Assembly (NCBI GenBank): GCA_902797785.1
Contig: CADBUD010000053.1
Location: 1 to 6,144 of the forward strand
Reading direction: 5' to 3'
DNA length: 6,144 bases
Origin: an uncultured Lachnospiraceae bacterium
Lineage (GTDB): Bacteria > Bacillota > Clostridia > Lachnospirales > Lachnospiraceae
Shown here: positions 1 to 5,964 of the stretch, in pieces
Layout of the letters: every line of letters starts with the position of its first letter
How positions within the stretch are numbered: position 1 is the first letter of the stretch
The notes under the pieces: generated by a model
Told to the model about the DNA's origin: nothing
Seen by the model: the letters and a program-made list of their open reading frames with translations, nothing else
Database searches by the model: none
Program-made: the position numbers and the translations under genes

Positions 1-65
1 GCTGCATCCTCCATTTTGTTTGCGCAGTTTGCACAGTCTACGTCGATTTTGTATGTCTTTTTCAT
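1..65 (-). CDS. HMA-domain metal-binding protein or metal P-type ATPase N-terminus (partial)
   Basis: Only the N-terminus is present; the gene runs off the left edge. The visible translation begins MKKTYKIDVDCANCANKMED. This is the first beta strand and metal-binding loop of a heavy-metal-associated domain, with the CxxC pair at residues 11 and 14 (DCANCA in place of the usual GMTCxxC). Such domains bind soft or transition metals (Cu, Zn, Cd) through the two cysteines and either act as small chaperones or form the N-terminus of a CadA/ZntA/CopA-type exporting ATPase; the fragment cannot separate these. The start at 65-63 is preferred because GGAAGG (77-72) lies 6 nt upstream; an in-frame ATG at 71-69 abuts that ribosome binding site and is unlikely. 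A consensus promoter with an ArsR-like operator lies upstream, so metal-responsive derepression is likely. Confidence 0.82.
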   Translation of the reverse strand, partial: MKKTYKIDVDCANCANKMEDA

Positions 66-123
66 AATCATCCTTCCTTTCTTTTTGATGTTTTTGTTTC
101 CTGACGGTTTTTCTTAAAAATGG

Positions 124-172
124 AAAAACAAAAGAGCAGACATATGAACGATTGCTCATATGTTCACTCTTT
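124..172 (-). terminator. Candidate intrinsic terminator overlapping the operator
   Basis: In minus-strand RNA, bases 172-156 pair with 147-131: an 8-bp core (ACAUAUGA with UCAUAUGU), one A-C mismatch, two G-U pairs, then six pairs (AAAGAG with CUCUUU), around an 8-nt loop. The 3' arm runs into UUUUGUUUUU. The plus-strand RNA would have two mismatches there instead of one, so the fold favours minus-strand transcripts, that is, readthrough from the K+ channel gene. The stem is AT-rich, so efficiency is uncertain, and part of the symmetry is simply the operator. Confidence 0.42.
141..162. promoter_or_regulatory. ArsR/SmtB-type operator palindrome
   Basis: A 22-bp imperfect palindrome with CATATGA at the left end and TCATATG at the right. 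The core reads TGAAC-GATT-GCTCA, close to the TGAA(C)-N-(G)TTCA pattern bound by ArsR/SmtB metal sensors such as CzrA, CadC and SmtB. It starts a few bases past the predicted transcription start of the HMA-domain gene, where a bound dimer would block initiation or early elongation. The link to a metal-binding protein gene supports the call. The repressor gene is not in the window, so the exact family is inferred. Confidence 0.6.
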
Positions 173-200
173 ATTATATTCTTTATTTCCTATTTGTCAA
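173..200 (-). promoter_or_regulatory. Sigma-A promoter of the HMA-domain gene
   Basis: Read on the minus strand, TTGACA (200-195) is followed after 16 bp by TATAAT (178-173). Both hexamers are perfect consensus; the 16-bp spacer is one short of optimal. Transcription should start near 167-164, giving a leader of about 100 nt. An A-tract of the 26-bp repeat lies directly upstream of the -35 box and could act as an UP-like element. So strong a promoter suits a gene held off by a repressor, and a matching palindrome lies just downstream. Confidence 0.75.
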
Positions 201-252
201 CTATTTTTTTATGTCCCAACTCTTGCCTATTTTTTTATGTCCCAACTCTTGC
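201..252. repeat. Perfect 26-bp tandem duplication at the 3' end of the channel gene
   Basis: Positions 201-226 and 227-252 are identical: CTA, seven T, then ATGTCCCAACTCTTGC. The 227-252 copy encodes the channel's last residues and its stop (237-235). The 201-226 copy is a non-coding duplicate between that stop and the -35 box of the HMA gene promoter, whose first base (200) abuts the repeat. The duplication leaves the channel protein unchanged and moves the promoter 26 bp further from the stop. It looks like a recent slippage or recombination event. Confidence 0.95.
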
Positions 253-1191
253 CACCACAATATCATTTTTCTCTAACACCAAATTTTCATTTGGCAGGAT
301 TGTCATCTCCCCACGGAGTACCAAATAGGCCATCATGCTCTCTTCCTCCCGAATCTCACCAATGGTCCGGCCTGCCAGCTTTTCATCCACGCGCACCTCC
401 ACGACATCCTTGATATCCAGTTCTCTGTAGTGGTCAGAAGCAGACTCCTTCGTGTACTGCTCAACAAATCCTGCACTGATGATACCCGTCGGAATCGCTA
501 CAACGCCCACTCCCAGAAACGCGATTACAATCGCCATACATTTTCCCAGAATCGTAATTGGATAAATATCCCCATACCCAACTGTAAGTACCGTACTGAC
601 TGCCCACCAAAGACCACTGAACGCATTTTTAAAGACCTGCGGCTGCGCTTCATGTTCCGCACTGAACATACAAAGACTGCTGCCCAGCATCAAAATCATA
701 ATGATCGTAATAGACGAAAGAATCTGATTCCTTTTTTCCCATAAAACTGTCGTAATCACATTAAAAGAATCATACTGCATATTGATCCGGAACAAATGAA
801 AGATCCGGATCACCCTCAGCATTCGGAATACAATAAACCCAGACAAAAAGAATGCCGGAATAATCGTCAAAAGATCCACAATTCCATCATAAGAGACCAA
901 AAAACGAAGCCTCGATTTTAAGATACTGTATCGGGGATAAAGATAATTTGCTGTCCAGATCCTCAGAAAATATTCCACACAAAAAATCCCTGTCGTTACC
1001 AGCTCGACCATTTTGAATAAAGCAAAAAATTCACTTAACTCTGAAAAAGTCTGCAAAAAAACAACCACAATATTCGCAAAAATATTAATTGCAATAAAAA
1101 TATCAAACAAACGACTCGCCGTATTGGACTTATCTCCAATCTGAATAACATCAAAAATTTTACGTTTCAAATGAACAACCTTTGAATTCAT
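235..1191 (-). CDS. Voltage-gated-type K+ channel with C-terminal TrkA_C domain
   Basis: A 318-residue integral membrane protein that should conduct K+ across the cell membrane. Visible parts: S1 about 28-48; S2 about 60-80 (E73, R77); S3 about 101-118 (D106); S4 about 119-137 with arginines at 123, 126, 129 and 135, the spacing of a voltage sensor; S5 about 156-176; pore helix about 190-202; selectivity filter TVGYGD at 203-208; S6 about 213-240 with a PTG bend at 234-236. Residues about 257-318 (DVVEVRVDEKLAGRTIGEI through the VARVGT end) match a TrkA_C/RCK_C domain, with no preceding Rossmann RCK_N half. RCK_C domains in KtrA and CpaA bind c-di-AMP, so ligand gating is possible but is inference. 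The ATG at 1191 has GAGGAAAGG (1205-1197) 5 nt upstream. It has its own promoter, divergent from the reductase. Confidence 0.93.
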   Translation of the reverse strand: MNSKVVHLKRKIFDVIQIGDKSNTASRLFDIFIAINIFANIVVVFLQTFSELSEFFALFKMVELVTTGIFCVEYFLRIWTANYLYPRYSILKSRLRFLVSYDGIVDLLTIIPAFFLSGFIVFRMLRVIRIFHLFRINMQYDSFNVITTVLWEKRNQILSSITIIMILMLGSSLCMFSAEHEAQPQVFKNAFSGLWWAVSTVLTVGYGDIYPITILGKCMAIVIAFLGVGVVAIPTGIISAGFVEQYTKESASDHYRELDIKDVVEVRVDEKLAGRTIGEIREEESMMAYLVLRGEMTILPNENLVLEKNDIVVARVGT

Positions 1192-1220
1192 GGTAACCTT
1201 TCCTCATCATTTCTTTTTTT

Positions 1221-1239
1221 CATCCATTTCCCCTGGATG
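1221..1239 (-). other. Small stem-loop in the K+ channel mRNA leader
   Basis: CATCCA and TGGATG form a perfect 6-bp stem around a 7-nt loop, about 15 nt upstream of the channel's ribosome binding site and inside the roughly 115-nt predicted leader. The leader also holds a six-codon ORF (MDEKKK) starting inside this hairpin. No known riboswitch class is recognisable. It may be a simple leader structure or chance. Confidence 0.25.
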
Positions 1240-1311
1240 GTCTATACGATAGTAAACACATTAATACACACAAACGCGATAAGAAAATAAATAAATTCGT
1301 TTCCCATATTT

Positions 1312-1339
1312 ATTATAAGTAATTTTTTTCATTTGTAAA
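1312..1339 (-). promoter_or_regulatory. Promoter of the K+ channel gene
   Basis: On the minus strand, TTTACA (1339-1334) and TATAAT (1317-1312) are separated by 16 bp. The expected start near 1305 gives a leader of about 115 nt. The -35 box shares five of its six base pairs with the -35 box of the opposite promoter for the reductase, so the two polymerases should compete for this site. Confidence 0.6.
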
Positions 1340-1361
1340 CCGAATTATGTCGTGATATAAT
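1333..1361 (+). promoter_or_regulatory. Promoter of the aldo/keto reductase gene (extended -10)
   Basis: TTGTAA (1333-1338) is followed after 17 bp by TATAAT (1356-1361), and TG at 1353-1354 makes an extended -10 (TGATATAAT). The start should fall near 1367-1369, inside the 5' arm of the hairpin at 1364-1395, so the mRNA would begin with a stem-loop. Leader length is about 80 nt. Confidence 0.65.
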
Positions 1362-1363
1362 GA

Positions 1364-1395
1364 GGAAAAATGCTCGCTTGCGAGGGCATTTTTCC
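1364..1395. terminator. Strong hairpin at the 5' end of the reductase transcript
   Basis: GGAAAAATG pairs with CATTTTTCC and, inside it, CTCGC pairs with GCGAG around a two-base loop, with a GG bulge on the 3' side. The A-tract and T-tract on the two arms give it the look of a bidirectional intrinsic terminator. On the plus strand it starts at about the transcription start, so it may act as an attenuator or as a 5'-terminal stem that protects the mRNA. On the minus strand it could stop antisense transcripts arriving from the sensor gene, since no terminator is seen between the convergent genes. Confidence 0.5.
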
Positions 1396-1397
1396 GA

Positions 1398-1445
1398 ATG
1401 GCGATCATGAACGAAAACCAAAAATATTTTAGTCAGGAGGGCTAA
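1398..1445 (+). CDS. Possible 15-codon leader ORF upstream of the reductase
   Basis: An ATG at 1398 opens a frame reading MAIMNENQKYFSQEG that stops at 1443-1445, two bases before the reductase ATG and in a different frame. It runs through the reductase ribosome binding site, so translation would affect initiation. It has no convincing ribosome binding site of its own (GAGGG lies 11 nt upstream in the hairpin arm), and no run of a single amino acid suggests classical attenuation. It may be chance. Confidence 0.15.
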   Translation: MAIMNENQKYFSQEG

Positions 1446-1447
1446 AT

Positions 1448-2623
1448 ATGAAATATAGAACGGATAAATACGGAAATAAAATCTCGCAGCTAGGCTATGG
1501 CTGCATGAGATTTACAAAAAAAGGAAACCGCATTGACTTTGAAAAAGCAGAGCGTGAAATCCTTGCCGCCATCAAGCACGGCGTCAATTATTTTGATACC
1601 GCCTATATTTATCCCGGCAGTGAAGAGTGCCTGGGACGCATTCTGGCAAAACACAATCTCCGCCAAAAAGTCTACATTGCCACAAAGCTCCCCCAGTATC
1701 TCATGCGCACTCCCGCAGCGATTGAAAAAACCTTTCAGGAGGAATGCAAACGCCTGCGGACGGATTACATCGATTATTATCTGATGCATATGTTCACGGA
1801 CTACGCAGAATGGGAAAATCTGCTTTCTCTGGATATCAAGTCGTGGATCGACCATCACAAGAAAAATGGCAGCATCAAAAACATCGGTTTTTCCTATCAC
1901 GGCGATACCCATATGTTTTTAAAAATTTTACATGCCTATGACTGGGATTTCTGCCAGATCCAGTATAATTATCTGGATGAGCACAGCCAGGCTGGAAGAA
2001 AAGGACTGCATGCTGCTGCCAAAAAGGGCATTCCTGTCATCATCATGGAGCCTCTCCGCGGAGGGAAGCTCGTCAACATTCCGGAAAAGGCAAAACGAAT
2101 CATGAAACAGAGCGGACGGGATTATAGTCCGGCAGAATGGGGACTTCGGTGGCTTTTCAATCAGCCGGAGGTGACCTGTGTGCTTTCCGGTATGAATTCC
2201 TTAAAAATGATCAAGGAAAATATTCGAATCGCCTCCACCGCAAAAGTAAATGAATTCAGCAAAGATGATTTTAAAACCATCGAAAAAGTTAAGCTTGCCA
2301 TTCGTGAAAAAGAAAAAGTCGGCTGTACCGGCTGCAGATATTGTATGCCATGTCCAAGGGGCGTCGATATTCCGGGTAATTTTTATTATTATAATCTGAT
2401 GTACATTGAGAAAAAACCTTCTGCCCGGTTTGAATTTGCCCAAAATATGGGGATGCGGAAAGAGCCCGGATTTGCTTCACAATGTATCGAATGCGGTCTG
2501 TGCGAGCAGCATTGTCCACAGCATATTTCGATTCGGAAATGTTTAAAGGAAGCAGACAAAAACCTTCGCCCGCTTCCTTATAAAGTTGGAATCGATCTTG
2601 CCAGAAAATTCCTGATCCGCTAA
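1448..2623 (+). CDS. Aldo/keto reductase with C-terminal [4Fe-4S] ferredoxin domain
   Basis: A 391-residue, probably cytoplasmic oxidoreductase. Residues about 1-285 form an aldo/keto reductase TIM barrel with the catalytic tetrad at canonical positions: D50 and Y55 (in FDTAYIYPGSE), K80 (ATKLP) and H114 (YLMHMF). The C-terminal part carries two cysteine clusters: C293, C296, C299, C302 (CTGCRYCMPCP) and C346, C349, C352, C356 (CIECGLCEQHCP), expected to bind two [4Fe-4S] clusters. This is the COG1453-type 'predicted oxidoreductase of the aldo/keto reductase family', common in anaerobes. The fusion implies electron exchange between iron-sulfur clusters and a carbonyl/alcohol substrate, possibly with a nicotinamide cofactor; the substrate is unknown. 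AGGAGG (1435-1440) lies 7 nt before the ATG, fixing the start. It stops 21 bp from the convergent sensor gene, and the gap (2624-2644) has no hairpin. Confidence 0.94.
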   Translation: MKYRTDKYGNKISQLGYGCMRFTKKGNRIDFEKAEREILAAIKHGVNYFDTAYIYPGSEECLGRILAKHNLRQKVYIATKLPQYLMRTPAAIEKTFQEECKRLRTDYIDYYLMHMFTDYAEWENLLSLDIKSWIDHHKKNGSIKNIGFSYHGDTHMFLKILHAYDWDFCQIQYNYLDEHSQAGRKGLHAAAKKGIPVIIMEPLRGGKLVNIPEKAKRIMKQSGRDYSPAEWGLRWLFNQPEVTCVLSGMNSLKMIKENIRIASTAKVNEFSKDDFKTIEKVKLAIREKEKVGCTGCRYCMPCPRGVDIPGNFYYYNLMYIEKKPSARFEFAQNMGMRKEPGFASQCIECGLCEQHCPQHISIRKCLKEADKNLRPLPYKVGIDLARKFLIR

Positions 2624-2644
2624 CCAACGTATTGATTTGATTTC

Positions 2645-5600
2645 TTATTCTTTTCTTTCCTGCCGTTTATGGATGTTATTGATATCCTCCATACTACCGC
2701 CGCCTTGATCCTTTGGATCTTTAAATTCTCCTTTTTCTACCAGGCGAAGAAATGCTTCTACAACATCACTGGCCAGCTGAGTTCCGGAAACCTCTTTCAT
2801 GATAGACACTACCCGGTCAAAATTCATGCGTTTCCGGTACGGCCGGTCAGAATACATCGCGTCAAAGGTATCTGCTACCGCAATAATCTGTGCCACCCTC
2901 GGTATCTCCTCTCCGGAAAGTCCGTTCGGATATCCCTTTCCATCCGGCCTTTCGTGATGTGCTCCTGCTCCAATGGCAAGCTCCGGCATGATACTGATTT
3001 CTTTTAACGCATCATAGCCAAATATCGTATGCGACTTAATAATCTTAAACTCTTCGTCCGTCAGCTTTCCTTTTTTATTTAAGACCTCTTCCGGAACACC
3101 GATTTTTCCAATATCATGCAGCAATGCAATATTGTAATACTTCTCCAGTACTTCTTCTTCATATCCAAGCTCTCTCGCCAGCATCACGGTATACTCAGCC
3201 ACCCTTCCGGAATGTCCGTTGGTATACTTATCCTTCATATCTATGGTCTTTGAGAATGCCATGACAATCTCCCGAATCAGCAGCTTATCCTCCTCCTGCT
3301 TTTTCAGCAGAGCCTTCATTTTCCGGCGGATGTGCAGGCGAACCATCTCCTCCACAATAAAAATAGCAAAGATGATGCAAAGAATATTGAACCACAGAAC
3401 CTCATACCATGCTTTTTCCTTCACGATCGCCACTTCCATCGTCTGCTGGATCTCTCCGGTAGAAATATTCACGACGGATAACTGATAGATATATTTTCCT
3501 CCCTTTACATTCGTATATCGCACCGGCTCCATATTTTGCTTGGAGACCTGCGCTGCCTCTTTATCCAACCCGCTTAAGAAATATTGAATCCTCGGATTCT
3601 GGAGATCATATGTCAGTGCATAACCATAAATCGTAATACTTTTTGCTGAAGGCGGAATCGTAATGGTCTTGTTTTCATCCTGATAATACCGGACTCCATT
3701 TGCTTCTACATAAGGAACATTCAGCTTAATATCATGTGTTTTCTCAAAATACTGATTGATATTCACACTATACACACCGGTTCGTCCTGAAACATACAAG
3801 GTTCCATCCTCATCCAGATCATTATAAGAATTTACCGTCGGCATATCCGGCAGGCCACTTGAAAAGTCGTACAGAAGGTATTCAAATTTTCCATTTTCTA
3901 TCATATCCTGTGCTTTTACAACGTAAATCCCATTGGACGCCAGCACCCATACGTTATCTTCCTGATCAAAATACAGATCATAGTTATTCGTATAAGGAAA
4001 ATTTTCCACCTCTGTGATGACCCCGTCTTTTATATATTCAATGGAATTTGATGTGACCAGCCAAAGGACGCCTCGTTTTTCATCCTTTTTGATTCGCAGG
4101 ATCACATCGCTCGTCAGTCCCTCTTCCCTTCCTATATGTGTAATATTATTCCCATCTGCCACATAGATTCCATCTCCATCCGTTCCCAGATAATATGCTC
4201 CATCCAATCCCTCCTCTACGGTTAGGATGACTGTATTATCAAGCCCTGAGCTCTCACCGATCGTCCGGACAATTTCTCCATTTTTAATCACCACAACTCC
4301 GCCGTTCGTTGCTTCCAGAACGGATCCATCCGACGCAATCGCTGTGCCTCTTGTCTGATTGCTCAGCATTCCATCTTCTTCGGTATAGCTTTTAATTTTC
4401 CCATCCGCGGTATAGCATACCAGTCCACAGTCATTGGTATAGGTGGAAATCCAAAGATTTTCATCCTGATCCTCCATAATACAGCGAATCCTACTGTCTC
4501 CGATATACTCTGTCAATTCATTTTTAAGAATCGTATGATCCTTTGCCTTGATCTGAATCCCATTGTCCGTTCCAATATAGAGATTTCCCTGATGCCAGCA
4601 GGTAGAATTCACGATCTGCGGTTCTAGGGCAGCATGCTCCGTAATATTGGAAAATTTGTCAGCAACAATTTTCATCACGCCCTGGCGCGAGGAAGTGAAC
4701 CAAAGATTCCCCTCATAATCCTCCGTCATGGAATCAATCGCACTATTGAGCAAAAGATTCTGAAGCATATGATAGGTATGATCCTCATCCAGGTATCCAA
4801 TCGTATCATCACAAATCACCCAAATCTTCCCACTTGCATAGCTGATCCAATTCACCGGCTTTTCCGAAACGCTTTCTTCCTCTGCCTCCGTCTGTTCCTC
4901 GGTTCCCTTGATTTCAATCTCTTTCAATGTTTCCAAATGATCCTCAAAGCTTCCATACTCTACCTCTCCGGATTCTGTTCCAAGATACATCATTCCGGGA
5001 TGTTTCGGATCAGGAAAGACTGTCTTGACCTTTCCGATTCCAACATCCTCTCCCATGTAATGAGAAGTTATTTTCAAGTTTTGAATCTCAAAAACAGCAC
5101 CATTTTTTGTATTTCCAAAAATATTTCCCTTTTCATCCGCAATTAACCGGACAATAAAAGCATCCTTCAACTGCGGATCATTCAACGAATGGACTTCCAT
5201 GTTCTCATCCATGAAAAAAACTCCCTGCGTTGTCCCCAAAAGAATATTTCCATCGGAATCCTCTGCAATGCTTCTGACAGAAGCCGCATCCAGTCCATCT
5301 TTATAATCAAAATGCCAGCTCTCGCCATTTTGAATAACCACCACGCCATTATCATTCGTACCGACCCACAGCCGCCCCCTACTATCCTCATAAAGCGACG
5401 TTACATTAGTAATTCCTCCTGAAGAATCCTGACGTTCAAAGGAGGTGCCATCATAACGGATCAGCCCGCCATAGCTTCCGATCCAGATAAATCCATCCTC
5501 CGCGACCAGAATCGTATTCGCATCTGACGTCGGAAGACCATTCGTCGCATCGTAGAGGATCGCCGCATATCCTGTTTCATCTGACTGGTCTGTGATTGCC

Positions 5601-5794
5601 GCGCCTCCTCCGCTCATCTCTTGATGTTCGGATGAATTTTCCTGTGCCTGAACCTGCTCCATTTCCTGCAGCTGCCTTATCTCTTGTTTCATTGAAGGAT
5701 TCATAAAAATAGAAAGCAGCCCCAACAGGAGTCCTGCCTTCCATATTTTCCGTTCATTCTTCTTCCACATATTCTTCCCTTTTTTCTTTAACAT
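2645..5794 (-). CDS. Membrane sensor: Reg_prop propellers, Y_Y_Y domain and HD-GYP phosphodiesterase
   Basis: A 1049-residue signalling protein. Residues 18-32 form an N-terminal membrane anchor or uncleaved signal, followed by a Gln/Glu-rich linker (35-75). From about 83 to 680 some 14 repeats of the Reg_prop type (for example EDSRGRLWVGT at 136-146) fit two seven-bladed propellers outside the cell. An acidic insert interrupts blade 6 (292-312). A Y_Y_Y domain (about 700-792) precedes a transmembrane helix (about 798-816), a charged helical linker (817-845) and a cytoplasmic HD-GYP domain (about 845-1025). The metal and active-site residues are intact: H861, H893-D894 (LLHDIGK), H922, H946-H947 (HHERPDGKGYP, 946-956) and D975. 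Y857 sits where trinuclear members have a Glu, suggesting a binuclear centre. The likely activity is hydrolysis of c-di-GMP (or a related cyclic dinucleotide) on binding of an extracellular ligand, perhaps a glycan; the ligand is inference. The ATG at 5794 has GGGAG 7 nt upstream; M9 (5770) is an alternative. Confidence 0.94.
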   Translation of the reverse strand: MLKKKGKNMWKKNERKIWKAGLLLGLLSIFMNPSMKQEIRQLQEMEQVQAQENSSEHQEMSGGGAAITDQSDETGYAAILYDATNGLPTSDANTILVAEDGFIWIGSYGGLIRYDGTSFERQDSSGGITNVTSLYEDSRGRLWVGTNDNGVVVIQNGESWHFDYKDGLDAASVRSIAEDSDGNILLGTTQGVFFMDENMEVHSLNDPQLKDAFIVRLIADEKGNIFGNTKNGAVFEIQNLKITSHYMGEDVGIGKVKTVFPDPKHPGMMYLGTESGEVEYGSFEDHLETLKEIEIKGTEEQTEAEEESVSEKPVNWISYASGKIWVICDDTIGYLDEDHTYHMLQNLLLNSAIDSMTEDYEGNLWFTSSRQGVMKIVADKFSNITEHAALEPQIVNSTCWHQGNLYIGTDNGIQIKAKDHTILKNELTEYIGDSRIRCIMEDQDENLWISTYTNDCGLVCYTADGKIKSYTEEDGMLSNQTRGTAIASDGSVLEATNGGVVVIKNGEIVRTIGESSGLDNTVILTVEEGLDGAYYLGTDGDGIYVADGNNITHIGREEGLTSDVILRIKKDEKRGVLWLVTSNSIEYIKDGVITEVENFPYTNNYDLYFDQEDNVWVLASNGIYVVKAQDMIENGKFEYLLYDFSSGLPDMPTVNSYNDLDEDGTLYVSGRTGVYSVNINQYFEKTHDIKLNVPYVEANGVRYYQDENKTITIPPSAKSITIYGYALTYDLQNPRIQYFLSGLDKEAAQVSKQNMEPVRYTNVKGGKYIYQLSVVNISTGEIQQTMEVAIVKEKAWYEVLWFNILCIIFAIFIVEEMVRLHIRRKMKALLKKQEEDKLLIREIVMAFSKTIDMKDKYTNGHSGRVAEYTVMLARELGYEEEVLEKYYNIALLHDIGKIGVPEEVLNKKGKLTDEEFKIIKSHTIFGYDALKEISIMPELAIGAGAHHERPDGKGYPNGLSGEEIPRVAQIIAVADTFDAMYSDRPYRKRMNFDRVVSIMKEVSGTQLASDVVEAFLRLVEKGEFKDPKDQGGGSMEDINNIHKRQERKE

Positions 5795-5829
5795 TTCTTT
5801 TCTCCCAAAAAATCAATTCCAAATCTCAT
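5788..5829 (-). CDS. Possible 13-codon leader ORF overlapping the sensor start
   Basis: An ATG at 5829-5827 reads MRFGIDFLGEKKC and stops at 5790-5788, overlapping the first seven bases of the sensor gene in another frame. It has a good ribosome binding site: GGGGAG (5840-5835), 5 nt upstream and stronger than that of the sensor. The overlap is the arrangement expected for translational coupling, in which ribosomes finishing the short ORF restart at the sensor ATG. No similarity is recognised. Its shortness makes chance a real possibility. Confidence 0.35.
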   Translation of the reverse strand: MRFGIDFLGEKKC

Positions 5830-5881
5830 TCTTTCTCCCCTTACACACTGCCTGATCTATCCTGCGAGTCAAATCATTGGA

Positions 5882-5891
5882 TGGCATGCCA
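5882..5891. promoter_or_regulatory. Palindrome at the sensor transcription start
   Basis: TGGCATGCCA is a perfect 10-bp palindrome next to the -10 box and covering the predicted start of the sensor transcript; ATTGG (5876-5880) and CCAAT (5889-5893) form an overlapping inverted repeat. Its placement would suit a repressor, but it matches no operator family I can name and is short enough to be chance. Confidence 0.22.
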
Positions 5892-5920
5892 ATCATAATG
5901 TAATCGTAAAGACCTCGCAA
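5892..5920 (-). promoter_or_regulatory. Candidate promoter of the HD-GYP sensor gene
   Basis: On the minus strand, TTGCGA (5920-5915) and TATGAT (5897-5892) are spaced by 17 bp. Transcription should start near 5885, giving a leader of about 90 nt that would include the 13-codon ORF. A palindrome, TGGCATGCCA (5882-5891), lies at the predicted start within a looser ATTGG...CCAAT inverted repeat (5876-5893) and could be a regulator site. The hexamers are only moderately conserved. Confidence 0.45.
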
Positions 5921-5935
5921 ATTTTTTATGAATCT

Positions 5936-5963
5936 TTGTAAGCAAGAATTTCCGAGATATGAT
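5936..5963 (+). promoter_or_regulatory. Candidate promoter for an RNA antisense to the small peptide gene
   Basis: TTGTAA (5936-5941) and TATGAT (5958-5963) are separated by 16 bp on the plus strand. A transcript starting near 5970 would run through the complement of the 27-codon ORF (5997-6080) and reach the hairpin at 6042-6093, giving an RNA of about 120 nt with no gene of its own. The hexamers are only fair, so this is tentative. Confidence 0.3.
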
Positions 5964-5964
5964 A

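Noticed and set aside
120..744. Plus-strand frames at 120-413 and 430-744
   Set aside because: They lie opposite the K+ channel gene and its control region, lack ribosome binding sites and have low-complexity, Pro/Ser- or Arg-rich translations typical of antisense shadows.
1192..1310. Possible K+ or c-di-AMP riboswitch in the channel leader
   Set aside because: Only one 6-bp stem-loop is visible in about 115 nt; no multi-helix junction resembling ydaO or M-box elements.
1490..2627. Frames at 1490-1912, 2201-2443 and 2289-2627 (minus) and 1533-1784, 1744-1941 (plus)
   Set aside because: All overlap the aldo/keto reductase, whose catalytic tetrad and iron-sulfur motifs make it the true gene.
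2669..5422. Frames inside the sensor gene (2669-3007, 3219-3485, 4634-5146, 5189-5422 plus; 5182-5391 minus)
   Set aside because: Shadows of the 1049-codon gene; no ribosome binding sites or recognisable motifs.
2645..5794. Reg_prop repeats as a possible DNA repeat array
   Set aside because: The repetition is at the protein level, about 30-50 residues per blade with diverged DNA; there is no CRISPR-like or tandem DNA repeat.
5795..5935. Possible c-di-GMP riboswitch in the sensor leader
   Set aside because: No GEMM-type core or tetraloop/receptor pattern is visible, and the predicted leader of about 90 nt is mostly occupied by the short ORF.
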